From Spongospora subterranea f. sp. subterranea (Eukaryota > Endomyxa: Phytomyxea > Phytomyxea > Plasmodiophorida), in contig JAUGWO010000152.1 of the NCBI GenBank assembly GCA_049724395.1, positions 23,203-87,202 of the forward strand: a DNA stretch of 64,000 bases, written 5' to 3'. The notes below the pieces were generated by a model. It was not told the origin of the DNA. It made no database searches and saw only the letters and a list, made by a program, of their open reading frames with translations. A program made the translations under genes and the position numbers. Below are positions 1 to 10,330 of the stretch, in pieces (positions within the stretch are counted from its first letter, which is position 1; the number at the start of each line of letters is the position of its first letter).

Positions 1-55
1 TAAAGACCACATGAATGGTCGCTGAGGCGCCAATAATCGGTCATATTGTAAAGCA

Positions 56-1043
56 ATGAGCGAGGATAAGCCTACTGGTCAAATGGTGCAGGAGGCGCAC
101 GCCGCCATGGCGGAAGCGCTACACCGGGCAGCAGAGGTCGTGTCCCCTCAAGAGTCGGCCAATCTGACTGAGGAACCAGCGCCCGGGATTGCTGAACGCA
201 CTAAGAATTTGATCCAGGAAGCCGTCGAATCCACTAAGCAGGCACTACATGTTGGTAAAGAAGCAGGCCAGGAGACAATAGAGGGCGAAAAGCCAGGAGT
301 TACAGAGCGAATCAAACAGGCAGTTCAGGGCGCGAAAGATAACGCCCAGGAAACTGTAGAAGGCGTTCAACCCGGGGTTGCAGAGCACCTCAAAAGCGGC
401 CTAGCAACGATGAGAGATAGAACAAAGGAGGCTGGGCCAGAAATTATTGATCGCATTAAACAGGTAATTCCACCAGCTGAGAAAGGCAAGCAGGTATGGG
501 AGGAAGGCAAGGTTAAAGTGAAACAAGGCTTAGACTCCGCAAAAAGTATGGCGCCCTCTCCAGGAGAAGCATATGAGACAATGAGTGAGAGCGTAAGCGG
601 TGCCGTTAAGAGCGGCAAAGAAGCTATCAGCAAGATCTCAACGTCGACAAGCCAACGCGGCGATGTTGCCGGCGGATGCAATGTGCCAGGTGGTCTTGGG
701 CTATCTCCTGTTCCAGGAGCAGCCTCTTACGCTGGTGTCGGATCCCCAACTGGTGCTACTGAGCTGTCAGGCGCAACCCCAGTCACAAGTCGCCCTGTGA
801 TTGAAAATGAGGATCAACCCACTGGAATGACTGGGAAATTGAAAGAGGCCGTTTTTGCGGGAACATCGCGGTTATGGGGTGATCGTCGCCCGGAAATGAT
901 TGATGAAACCCTAGAAAGTGCCAAGCAGAAGACGTCCGAAACTATGGCTTCAAGGTGAAGCCGCCCTTCATGAGCCCAGCCTAATGGAGAAAGCTAAAGA
1001 CAAGGTTTCCGAAGCGATAGGGAAAGTCGAAGGCCGTCTATGA
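56..1043 (+). CDS. LEA-like amphipathic repeat protein
   Basis: The main open frame runs from ATG 56 to 958 (300 aa). It is rich in Ala, Glu, Lys and Gln and carries repeated blocks beginning PGIAERTK, PGVTERIK and PGVAEHLK, each followed by an amphipathic stretch such as QAVQGAKDNAQETVEG. This resembles group-3 late-embryogenesis-abundant proteins, which protect membranes and proteins during water loss; that function is inferred from family. There is no signal peptide or membrane segment. Just past the stop, a second frame (957-1043) continues in the same style, ending EKAKDKVSEAIGKVEGRL. It may be the true C-terminus, reached through a very short intron (about 25 nt, GTGAAG...CCCAG) or across a one-base slip. 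A further upstream exon cannot be excluded, because only 55 bases precede the ATG. Confidence 0.6.
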
Positions 1044-1793
1044 GTAAAGGGTTTCCAGATTTTCGCTGGATCGAAAAACTTACCAATAGATAAAGTATGT
1101 AGTAGCGAAACAAAAGAAAACGCCAAAGTCCTTAGACTCAATCAAAAACCATGCTTTAGAATCGTCAAACGCTCCCTGGTCAGGGATGCCGCATCCTGAT
1201 TTTATGTCAACTCCGAAAATTTCAACAGAATTGGCCTCCCGATTTGCTTACATGGATGACGAGTTTCTCTGTTTGCATTGCCCCATGAAAATGCATCATA
1301 GCGAACACGGGTGGGAATAATTTCGTGCGAGATTCACAGGACCCAACAATGTGAAAGTTGCGCGCAAAAACATTTTCTGCGAAACCTGTCCGACGGCTTA
1401 TGATAAGTCCGGCAAATGATTTCCCATACAGATCTAATGCGAGGCGGGGGTTTCAATTCTCATCATCTGTAGCATTTACAATCCGATTCGACCACAGCCA
1501 TGACGCCCGGCCATCGTCGGGTCGCATATTATTACGACGGTAGGCTATTACTGGTTTCCGTAGTTTTGTGTAGCACCTCGTTTATAGAAAACGAAAGTGT
1601 TTTGAGTCGTTTCCGCAACAATTTGCCGTCGTGTTGCATTCTTCTTGGTTCCCGGTGACGTCATTCTATTCTCTAATTTCGTTGGCTAATTTTTGATTAA
1701 ACGAAAAACTCTGGCTTTTGGAGCACATTAGGCTCTGTTGCGGCTGCCGCTCATCCTTGATTTTCGTAACCCCGGTTTAATTTTTACGCTTCG
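1044..1793. other. Intergenic region upstream of the histone deacetylase
   Basis: No convincing coding exon was found. The stretch probably holds the end of the LEA-like transcript and the promoter, 5' UTR and possibly a first short exon of the downstream deacetylase. That gene has an acceptor-like site (TATCCCAG) at about 1840, just before its first clearly conserved codons. Confidence 0.5.
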
Positions 1794-4517
1794 ATGTTCC
1801 TGCTGTGTTGCGATAGTGATTACGCTGATTGCTCGTGTATCCCAGATGAAATCGGAAACTTTTATTACGGGCAGGGGCATCCAATGAAACCACATCGCAT
1901 CAGGATGACACATAATTTGTTATTAAACTACGGTCTTTACAAAAAAATGGACGTCTATGTAAGTCTGTCATTGCAATTGTTTTTCATCACCACGCGCTGC
2001 GATAACTTTTATTGCTTAACTCTTTGGTATGCAAAGCTTTCCTCCTTAATTTTAATGTTCGTGTTGTTGAAATTTGACAAAGGTTGCAATGTTCGTCGTT
2101 GCATGTGTTGACAGAATATGTTTTTCAGCGTCCATACCTAATGTCAGAAGAAGAGATGACAATGTTCCACGCCGACGACTACGTTCATTTTTTACAGCAC
2201 GTAACCCCCGACAGCCAGGGCGATTACACTCGTGAACTGGCTCGCTACAATGTTGATGTCGACTGCCCTGTGTTCGACGGGTTGTTCAAGTTTTGCCAAC
2301 TATCTGCCGGCGGCTCTGTGGGTGGCGCTTATAAGCTCAATCGGCAAGCAGCCGATATTGTTGTCAATTGGGCTGGTGGATTACATCATGTATGCTTTCA
2401 ATTTTTTCTTTACTCAGTTTGATTTTTAATGTAGCGAATCATTTTTCACAATTTGCTGCTGTCTTTTCATCAATGATACTGCAAATTCTGAACAACTTTG
2501 TTTTCGTTTAATTGCATAATCTGCTCTGTCACTCGCTTTATAGTTTCTGTCTGGTTTACACTGTTTCGTGGCGGTTCTTTCATTTACTGTCCTTTTTTTT
2601 TTCAGTTTTTTCAATTTTCCAAAGGTGTGAGTTCAATCATTTCGCCTTTGTCACGTTGCTCCCGTCATATAAGCTTTTTTCTCATTGTTACATTCTCTAG
2701 GCAAAGAAAAGCGAAGCGAGCGGTTTTTGCTATGTGAACGATATTGTTCTAGCAATTCTTGAGCTGCTGAAACTCCATCAGCGGGTTCTCTACATCGATA
2801 TCGATATTCATCATGGTGATGGTGTCGAGGAGGCTTTCTACACCACAGATCGTGTCATGACTCTTTCATTTCACAAGTATGCCCATCTCTTTTTGATTCA
2901 TTTCCTGTTTTTGCGCACTCGTTCCTTCAAAGATGATAAATACGTTGAATTCAACATATCAATGTTTTTTCAGTCGATCATATCGTGCACAATCTTTAAT
3001 CCATTTGTCTCATATCTGTTGATTTTTCTACATTTTCACGTGGCAGCTGATTAGCATCACCCTATGCCCCACCGGTCATAGTAATTGCTGCACAATTTGC
3101 ATATATGGTGGATCAGTTTGCCATGTAGTGTTAATTTTGCTTTGTTTGCTCGTATCACAACGCTGTGATCTCGGTGACGCCCGCGCTCATTGCGTATTGT
3201 TTAGGTATGGAGAGTTCTTCCCTGGAACCGGTTCGGTACTGGACTGCGGCTACAAAGAGGGCAAAAACTACGCCTTAAACTTCCCTCTGCACGATGGGAT
3301 TGATGACGATACATACGAGAGCATATTTCAGGTCGGCACACCAGTTTGTTTACCTCTCTTATAGTCCTCGAGACACATATTTTCATTTTGCCTTTGGGGT
3401 TATTGCAGTTGTTTTGAATGTATCGTCTACGCACGGCTGCCCCAGACTGCGATTGTTTTTTTCCATTTATGCATTTCTGGGAATTATTTGGCCTTTGACT
3501 TTTTCAAATAGCCGATTGTTCTTAAAGTTATGGAGGTATACAAACCCGAGGCCGTGGTGCTGCAATGCGGTGCCGATTCTTTGTCCGGTGATCGTCTTGG
3601 CTGTTTCAACCTATCCATTAAGGGTAACGTCTATGTCTCAGTCTATCGTTACTGCGGCCAATCTTTCTTCCTGCCGTTTCTGTTCCATATTACTCAATCA
3701 ATGTTTTTTCCTGTGATTATATGGTTTCAGTACTGACCTGTGATTATATGGTTTCAGTACTGATCTATTTGTTTGTTGTTTTTCTTTTTTGAAAGTATGT
3801 CGCCATTTGATGCTTTACTTAAGCAATTCCTCAGGTCACGGGATGTGCGTTGAATATCTGAAATCGTTCAATGTACCTCTCCTAGTATTAGGAGGAGGAG
3901 GATATACAATCCGGAATGTTGCTCGCTGTTGGGCTTATGAAACGGGCGTATGTCTTGGCGAGCAGCTCGATAATCAGGTCAACATCGATTGTAATGACCT
4001 GTTGTTTCGGCATTAAATTGGTTGTACACTACAGATTCCCTACAACGAGTATTACGAATACTATGGGCCCAATTACACGCTTCACTTAAACCCAACCAAC
4101 ATGGAAAATCAGGTCTAATACCCCATTTTGTCCCCTATGTTTGATGATTTTGAGTTTTTATCTGTACGCTGGAGTTTTGGTTTCGATTCGGTTATGTCCA
4201 GTACCGTGTTATTTTCTTTGCAAGTATTCTGCGCTGTTCATTAACCAACATTCTTATAGAACACGTCTGCCTATCTGGAGCGCAATAAAATTGCTCTATT
4301 TGAGTGCTTACGAGATATTCAATCTGCCCCATCGGTCCAGTTCCATGAAGGCGGCAGGGATTTCGTGCCTGGTGGCCCCCAGGCACCATCTTCAGCGGAA
4401 ATGGCTGAAGACAACGATCCAGATCAACGGACGCCTTCCTATCTGGTCGATCAATGTGTAGAAAGGGTTAATGAATTCTACGATGCGCCCTTCTATGGCA
4501 ACGCGTCGCTAATGTAA
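1794..4517 (+). CDS. HDAC1: Class I histone deacetylase (HDAC1/2, Rpd3 type)
   Basis: This is a Zn-dependent lysine deacetylase that removes acetyl groups from histone tails in nuclear corepressor complexes. Conserved blocks appear in order: [47 protein letters not shown] then [14 protein letters not shown] (catalytic His pair), [19 protein letters not shown] (zinc-binding Asp and His), [47 protein letters not shown] and [15 protein letters not shown]. Exons are approximately 1842-1959, 2131-2390, 2701-2877, 3205-3330, 3512-3630, 3836-3978, 4035-4112 and 4263-4517. Most introns start GTAAGT or GTATGC and end in a T-rich TTTCAG or TAG. The tail after the catalytic domain is short (about 60 aa) and lacks the long Lys/Glu-rich tail of animal HDAC1. 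The start is unsure: ATG 1794 may lie in an intron, because an acceptor sits at about 1840. Confidence 0.93.
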
Positions 4518-4923
4518 CAAACCCGTCGTTACATAAAAACGCATTTTCTTAATCTTCCAAACCGCCTTTTGATTCGTGATGGACCTGGTGATATCTGCCA
4601 TGTTTGACACACGGCATTCAGAGAAATCTGAGATAGACGACGGTTCTGTCCTTCTTGACGAAATAGCGTGAATCAAACCCATCTTACTATTAACATTCCC
4701 AAGCGGTGCTGCCAGTTATTTGAAGCCCTTTTACTTATTGCGAATACTTCAAATGTAAAAACAGTTGCAGGCCCCGCTGCACTCTGTCTTCGATGAAACT
4801 TTTACATAGAATATGTATGTGTAAATTCTCGCTTATCATAAAAAGAAAGCGATAATTGAGATCACTCTACCATTTGCACTTCCTCTGTCCAAATCTTCAA
4901 AGAAGAATGGATGAAAAAATATT
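4518..4923. other. Intergenic spacer between HDAC and tRNA-Ala
   Basis: AT-rich sequence with no supported gene. It should contain the deacetylase 3' end and, on the minus strand just below 4924, the Pol III terminator region of the tRNA. A run such as ATTTTTTCATCC is seen on the minus strand right after the tRNA 3' end (4906-4918). Confidence 0.5.
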
Positions 4924-4996
4924 GGAGAATGGGGTAGTCGAAACCCCGACCTCGTCGTTGCTAACGACGCGTGATGACCAACTACACCAATTCCCC
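4924..4996 (-). tRNA. tRNA-Ala(AGC): tRNA-Ala (anticodon AGC)
   Basis: The minus strand folds as a complete 73-nt cloverleaf. Acceptor GGGGAAT pairs with ATTCTCC with one G-U. The D arm reads GTGTAGTTGGTCATCAC. The anticodon stem is CGTCG/CGACG around loop TTAGCAA, giving anticodon AGC. The variable loop is AGGTC, and the T arm GGGGT-TTCGACT-ACCCC carries the invariant TTCGA box. There is no intron, and CCA is not encoded. A T-rich run lies just downstream, as expected for Pol III termination. A copia element sits directly upstream of the 5' end. Confidence 0.95.
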
Positions 4997-5008
4997 AGTC
5001 GCTGTATT

Positions 5009-5130
5009 TTACAGATGCGCAAGAAGGTTGATAGCGAACTAAACTTTATTAAGTTCCTTGGGAGAGTCATTAGAGTGTACTCTCTCTGTTAAGTAATGAT
5101 GGTCTTCATATGTTAGCGCATAGTCTGATA
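5009..5130 (-). repeat. 3' LTR of copia element A
   Basis: A 122-bp LTR, matching 9093-9214 at all but one base. On the minus strand it starts TATCAGACTATG and ends GCGCATCTGTAA. A purine-rich stretch (CCAGGGAGCG) just inside the element suits a polypurine tract. It abuts target duplication GTATT at 5004-5008. Confidence 0.92.
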
Positions 5131-8100
5131 CGCTCCCTGGCTAACTGAATGTAGAAAACCATAATTCGTCAGGAAAACCTTGAGCCTTTTGAAGATTCTT
5201 TCATTTAAAGGCTTCGTAAGTATATCGGCAACCATATTATTCGTCGGGACGTACTGTACGTCAATCCTTTGTTCTTTAATCATGTCTCGAACGTAATGGT
5301 ATTGGATATCTATATGCTTCGATCTTTGACTGGAGCAGTCGTTCTTTTCGATAAATAACGCTCCTTGGTTGTCCTGATATAACATTGTTTTTGGCACTTG
5401 TTTCAGCAGCCTGAGCTCAATCAAAAGATCTTGTAGCCAAATAACTTCTTTAGTTGCGGAACATGCTGCTATATATTCGGCTTCCGTCGTCGATAATGCG
5501 ATGCATCCTTGCTTTTTGGATTTCCAAATAATCGGATTTTCACCCAATGTTATCAAGATTCCAGTTACTGATCTGCGATCGTTTGGGTCGGGTCCATAAC
5601 TGCTATCCGCCCATGAAATAATCTCCAAAGGGTTCGACTTGAACAGAATGCCTTCATTAGCGGTCCCCTTCAGATATTTGATGATCCTTTGAGTAGCATG
5701 CCACAACGTTTTCGTCGGTTTTGAAATATGTCGGCTGATGTTGTTTACGGCGTATGCGATGTCAGGCCTTGTTGCGTTTGCCAGATACTGTAGGCATCCT
5801 ATCGCCTCTCGAATTGGATATTGATTTGTTTCCTCGTCATCATCGCCTGCCTCATATGGCTTCGTCATTGGTGTCGATGCATGCTTGCAATGTTCTCGTG
5901 TCGATACGTTGCGATGACTTCCCTGATGTATCTTGTTTGTGTCAGTAATATTCCGTTGTTCGGGTATGATAATTCCATGCCGAGAAAATTCTTCGCGATA
6001 CCTAGATCCTTCATTCGGAAAGATCTAGCGAGAACTTGTGAGACTTTTGATATTTCGTCTTGATCATCTCCCGTGATTAGAAGATCGTCGACATATATCG
6101 CGATCATGGTAATCTGATTCCTGCAACTGCTCTTGTACCATAGACACGGTTCTTTTCTCGACTGCGTGAAGTTGATCGATCTGATTTTGTCAAACAACGT
6201 CTTCTGCCACTGTCGCCCCGCTTGCTTCAGACCGTAGAGGGCTTTCTTCAGCAAACATAACTTGTTCTCCGCTCCCGGTTTCTCAAACCCTTCGGGTTGA
6301 AGCATGTAGATACTTTCGTCCAATGGGGCGTTCAAATAGGCAGTAGTAAAGTCCTTTTGAAAGATCTTCCATTTCTTATGTGTGGCAGTTGCTAACAGGA
6401 CTCGTAATGATGTGTGAGCTAGTACCGAAGAAAAGGTCTCGTCGTAGTCGACTCCGAATCTTTGGGAGTATCCTTTAGCGACATAACGTGCCTTGTGCTG
6501 CATCTGTCCTGCTGCATCAGTCTTCTCGGTAAAAACCCACCTGCCAGTGATCGGCTTGATATCATCTGGTGGATCCACGAGCGTCCATGTCTGATTCTGC
6601 TCGTGTGCCGTCATTTCTTTAAACGCAGCTTGATACCATTGTTGGGCCTCAGGAGTCTTCATCGCTTCTTTGAACGACTTCGGTAGTTTCTGACTAATGG
6701 TGTTGTTGGTAGCATACACGAATTCGTCAATGATCTCCATTTGCTCATGATTGTCCTCATCTCGAGTTCGTTGTTGATCGGTGAATTGACTTTCATTGAA
6801 TGTCACAGCGTGTCGAATCAAAATTCTTTTGTCGGCAAATCGTTGTAACACGTAACCTTTTTGATATTGAGGGTAACCCAGGAAGATGCATTTCTCAGCT
6901 GTGGAATCAATGCTTGTTCTGAACGACTTGTCGATATTTGCCCAAGCAATACATCCAAATCTTCGTAATTGCTCGACTTCGGGGGTTTGGTTACACCATA
7001 ATTCGTATGGCGTCTTCCACTGAATTCTTTTTGTTGGTAATCTGTTCAGGGTGAAAACAGCATAGCGAACAGCAAACGTCCAGTAAGAGTTTGGGAGATT
7101 TGACTCTGTCAGAACGCATCGTGCCATCTGCATGATCGTGAGGTTTCGGCGCTCCGCTTGTCCATTCTGTTGCGGGCAATACGGGACCGTTCTCTGGTGT
7201 TTAATCCCTTTTTGTAGTAGGAAGACGCTCATCAAATTATTTACATATTCACCGCCTCCATCAGTTAGAAGGGTCGTCATACGTTCCTTGGTTTTCGCTT
7301 GTGCGTCTGTCATGAACCGTTGTAGAGCATCAAGTACTTCCTCGGCACTCTTTGTTTTCAGAAACGTGATCCAGGTCCATGTTGAAAACAGGCAATTAAA
7401 AGTGATATAATATCTATAGCCTTCAGGGCCTGGTTCCAAAAATGGTCCTTTCAAATCGGAAGAGACAATTTCGTATTGCCTCGTTGGCTTCGTCCGACGC
7501 TCTTCGGGGAACGGTTTTCGTCTCGATTTGTTCTGCGCACAGGTGTCGCAGAATGGACGTTCTTCTCCAGTGATTTTTATACCAACCGTCGATTCCCCTA
7601 TGTTCTTCAATCGTTCGTCCGATGCGTGGCCAAATCGATGGTGTGCTTGTTCAAGAGTAATTGTCTCGAATGCATTCATTGTCGGACTCTTCAGTGGCGC
7701 TATTGTGTACAGACCATTCTTCATCTTCGCCGTCAAGATGGTCTCTCCATCTGCAGTCTTGACGTGCATATGGTCTTTGATGACGATGGTCAGGCCTAAT
7801 TTGGTAAGGGTATGTGCCGATATTAGCGTATTTGTCGCGCTTGGCACGTACAGGACATTGGGTAGAGTGATCAACGGCTCTGTTGATAGTACCAAAGTAC
7901 CTTTTCCCGCTGCCTTGATAACCTGGCCATTGCATGCCTGTATAAAGACCGGTTTCGTCAGCCTTTGATAATTCTGGAGAATCGCTCGGTCTTTCGTTAT
8001 GGAAACATTCGCTCCACTATCAATGAGAAATCCATCTACAGCACTAGCGTTGCTGAAAGTTACAACGCGGAATCCCTTGAATTCATCTGGGTCGGTAAAA

Positions 8101-9050
8101 TTTGCCAAAACCGCCGATGATTTGGTGCGGTTCTTCTCCTTCTCTTTAAGCCAGTCTGGCTTTAATTCAGGATGCAGGTGCCAGCATTCACGATTGTCGT
8201 GGCCGTCCTGTGAGCACTTTGTGCAATGCTTCTTCTTTCTTTGTCCATTTGTTTTCTTCCGCAACGTCTTTAATGCTTTAAGCTCCGGTGTCTGCGCGTC
8301 GTCGCTGGATTTTGGCTTGTTGCCAATCTTTTCGCGTTCTGTCGCGAGCAATAGATTCGTCAGCTTCGCGATCGTCTTGATCTCTGAAGCTCGAGCTGCC
8401 GCTTTGGCTTGTTCGTAATCTTGTGAGAGGCCGTGCAGGGCCTTCGCACATAGCGCTATTTCGCCCATGTTGATGCCTAGCGTGATGAGGTCATGATACG
8501 TCTCAATCAAGCGGTCTAGGTAGATCTTCACTGTCTCGGTGGAACTTTTCTTGTCCTCGATGAACTTTACGAATTTTGTAGAAGCTTGAGCATCTTTCTT
8601 CTCGTCATAGATTTCACACAATTTTGCCCATACGTCCTTGGTATAGCGACATGATGCAATTTGCTTGTATGCAAGTTGAGAAAGTCTCATAGTAACTTCT
8701 GCGTAAGCGATTCGGTCGTTTCTTATCTCGGCCGTTGATGTGCCTGGTAAAAATTCGAGGTAAGTTTCGATGCCCATGCGGATAAACTGTGTTTCCAGTT
8801 TCCTTCTGAAAATTTCCCAATTTTTTCCATTGAATTCGGGAATTAGATTCAAACCAGTTGCGTACTGCTGAAGATTAACTTCTGTCTGCAGAAGATGAAC
8901 ACTTTCTATGTGTCCCGTTGTTTCGCTAGATCTTACTTGGCCTTGCTCTCCTTGGGCAACTGCTGGTTGATCTGCGTGTTCATGCTCTTCTTGAGCGTCA
9001 TTGGTTTCTGCCCGACGGACGCGTCTTGCCGTCCTTTCATCGTCGGACAT
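5113..9050 (-). CDS. Copia Gag-Pol polyprotein region
   Basis: This is the coding region of element A. The frame begins MSDDERTARRVRRAE at 9050. Recognisable parts in order are: a UBN2-type Gag segment (LIPEFNGKNWEIFRRKLETQ); a CCHC knuckle (CTKCSQDGHDNRECWH); an aspartic protease core (FLIDSGANVSI); an integrase HHCC zinc region and DDE core (SSDLKGPF, LLTDGGGEYVNN, YCPQQNGQAERRN); reverse transcriptase (YVDDLLITGDD); and RNase H (ADSSYGPDPNDRRSVTG, STTEAEYIAA). As in other copia elements, the integrase precedes the reverse transcriptase. It is listed as a fossil: nearly intact, with about one interruption. Confidence 0.93.
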
Positions 9051-9074
9051 GGTTCACTTGATCCTGAGCTTCGA

Positions 9075-9092
9075 GAGCTGGGACTCTTAATC
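9075..9092 (-). other. Probable primer-binding site of copia element A (tRNA-Lys anticodon region)
   Basis: Directly inside the 5' LTR the minus strand reads GATTAAGAGTCCCAGCTC. Its complement matches the anticodon arm of tRNA-Lys(CUU), GAGC-x-GGGACUCUUAAUC, and not a tRNA 3' end. Copia-type elements of insects are known to prime with an internal (half) tRNA fragment, so the same is inferred here. Confidence 0.65.
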
Positions 9093-9214
9093 TTACAGAT
9101 GCGCAAGAAGGTTGATAGCGAACTAAACTTTATTAAGTTCCTTCGGAGAGTCATTAGAGTGTACTCTCTCTGTTAAGTAATGATGGTCTTCATATGTTAG
9201 CGCATAGTCTGATA
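9093..9214 (-). repeat. 5' LTR of copia element A
   Basis: A 122-bp partner of the LTR at 5009-5130, differing at one base. It is followed outward by the second copy of the 5-bp target duplication (GTATT, 9215-9219). Confidence 0.92.
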
Positions 9215-9219
9215 GTATT

Positions 9220-10330
9220 TTTCAATATATGAACACTTCTACCCCTTTACTACCGTACCTAATATGATCCTACCAATCGTAATACATTCTTCCCAATATT
9301 CTGGTCAACAGTTCTGATCTATATTACGAACACCATCTGTTAGATTAAGAGTCCCAACTCCACCAAGTTGCGCGAATTAGAGCTCATTGACACAGAAAGG
9401 GGTAGTCCAGCGTAAAGCCAACGCAAGAGACACCACCACCATGACCCGCCACAGCAGAGACGAGGTCAACAACACCACCTGCGGCAACAGCCAGCCAGAG
9501 CGACGATGGGAGTCGACAAGATCGACAACAATTCACCCGTTAAGGAAGGAGGTGGACACCACCAATATAACGGCGGCCTAAATCTGATCCCAGAGTTTGA
9601 CGGCACAAACTGGGACACTTTCAAACGGAAGGTTGAGACCCAACTCATCCGAATGGATATAGACTCGTATTTGCACCACGAGCCTAACGCTGAATCTTCA
9701 ACAGAGCGAACGCAACGATCGCGCAGCGTTAGCCGAAATCAGCATGCGCCTGGCACAGGTGCAGTATAAGCAGGTCAGCCATTGTGCAGCAACAGCACAA
9801 CTATGGAGAACACTCCAAGATATATACGATGAAACTAAAGAGGCGAAATCACGGGCCTTATTCATCGAATTCATTGAGGCGCAAAAGCAGCCATGTGAGA
9901 CGATGAAGGCTTACCTGGACCGACTCGTTTCAAAATACCACGACATGATCACACTGGAGATCAAGATCGGAGAACTAGCATTCTGTGCGAATAAGTATTG
10001 CCTTATATACATTGAAATTGGAACCAAGAACCTAATTAATCATTGAACCCAACAAAGCTCTGAGGGAAAAGAATGATTTCATGGATTAAGAGCCATTGCA
10101 CATATATCCTGAATAAGAGAATTTCTCCTATGTAAATGAAGATTTATATCGGCCGTTTGTCCTTGCAAAGCATGAGAAACCGTCCAAGGTGAAGGGTCAA
10201 CAGACACCAAGCCGATTCGTTCACACTACTTGCGCTGATACTGATGATGTCATTGACAGTGTTCAATTACAGATGGACACGATGAACCGTTGCTCCATTT
10301 TGCCGGTTTACGATGTCAACAAGAACATCC
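9220..10330 (+). mobile_element. Second copia element (element B), 5' part only, decayed
   Basis: The plus strand carries a Gag region related to element A but clearly diverged: NLIPEFDGTNWDTFKRKVET, then YKQVSHCAATAQLWRTLQDI and a track like AYLDRLVSKYHDMITLEIKI. Upstream at 9343-9360 lies GATTAAGAGTCCCAACTC, the same kind of tRNA-Lys-like priming site. The sequence before it (about 9220-9342, ending ATCTGTTA) is therefore probably its 5' LTR. No pol region or second LTR was found. It is an old, broken remnant with several breaks, and it points away from element A. Confidence 0.75.

Larger units (their letters stand above)
5009..9214 (-). mobile_element. Ty1/copia LTR retrotransposon, nearly whole (element A)
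   Basis: A 4.2-kb element on the minus strand is bounded by two 122-bp LTRs that differ at one position (about 99% identical). It is flanked by a 5-bp target duplication, GTATT (5004-5008 and 9215-9219). The parts run in copia order: Gag with a zinc knuckle, protease, integrase, reverse transcriptase, RNase H. It looks almost whole, with about one break in the reading frame. The near-identical LTRs indicate a recent insertion. It points the same way as the adjacent tRNA gene, with its 3' LTR 12 bp from the mature tRNA 5' end. Confidence 0.95.

Noticed and set aside
5754-6063. Plus-strand frames with hydrophobic stretches near 5,800-6,000
   Set aside because: They are antisense to the copia reverse transcriptase region and have no motifs of their own.
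7651-7935. Frames opposite the copia coding region
   Set aside because: They are antisense shadows of the long Gag-Pol frame.
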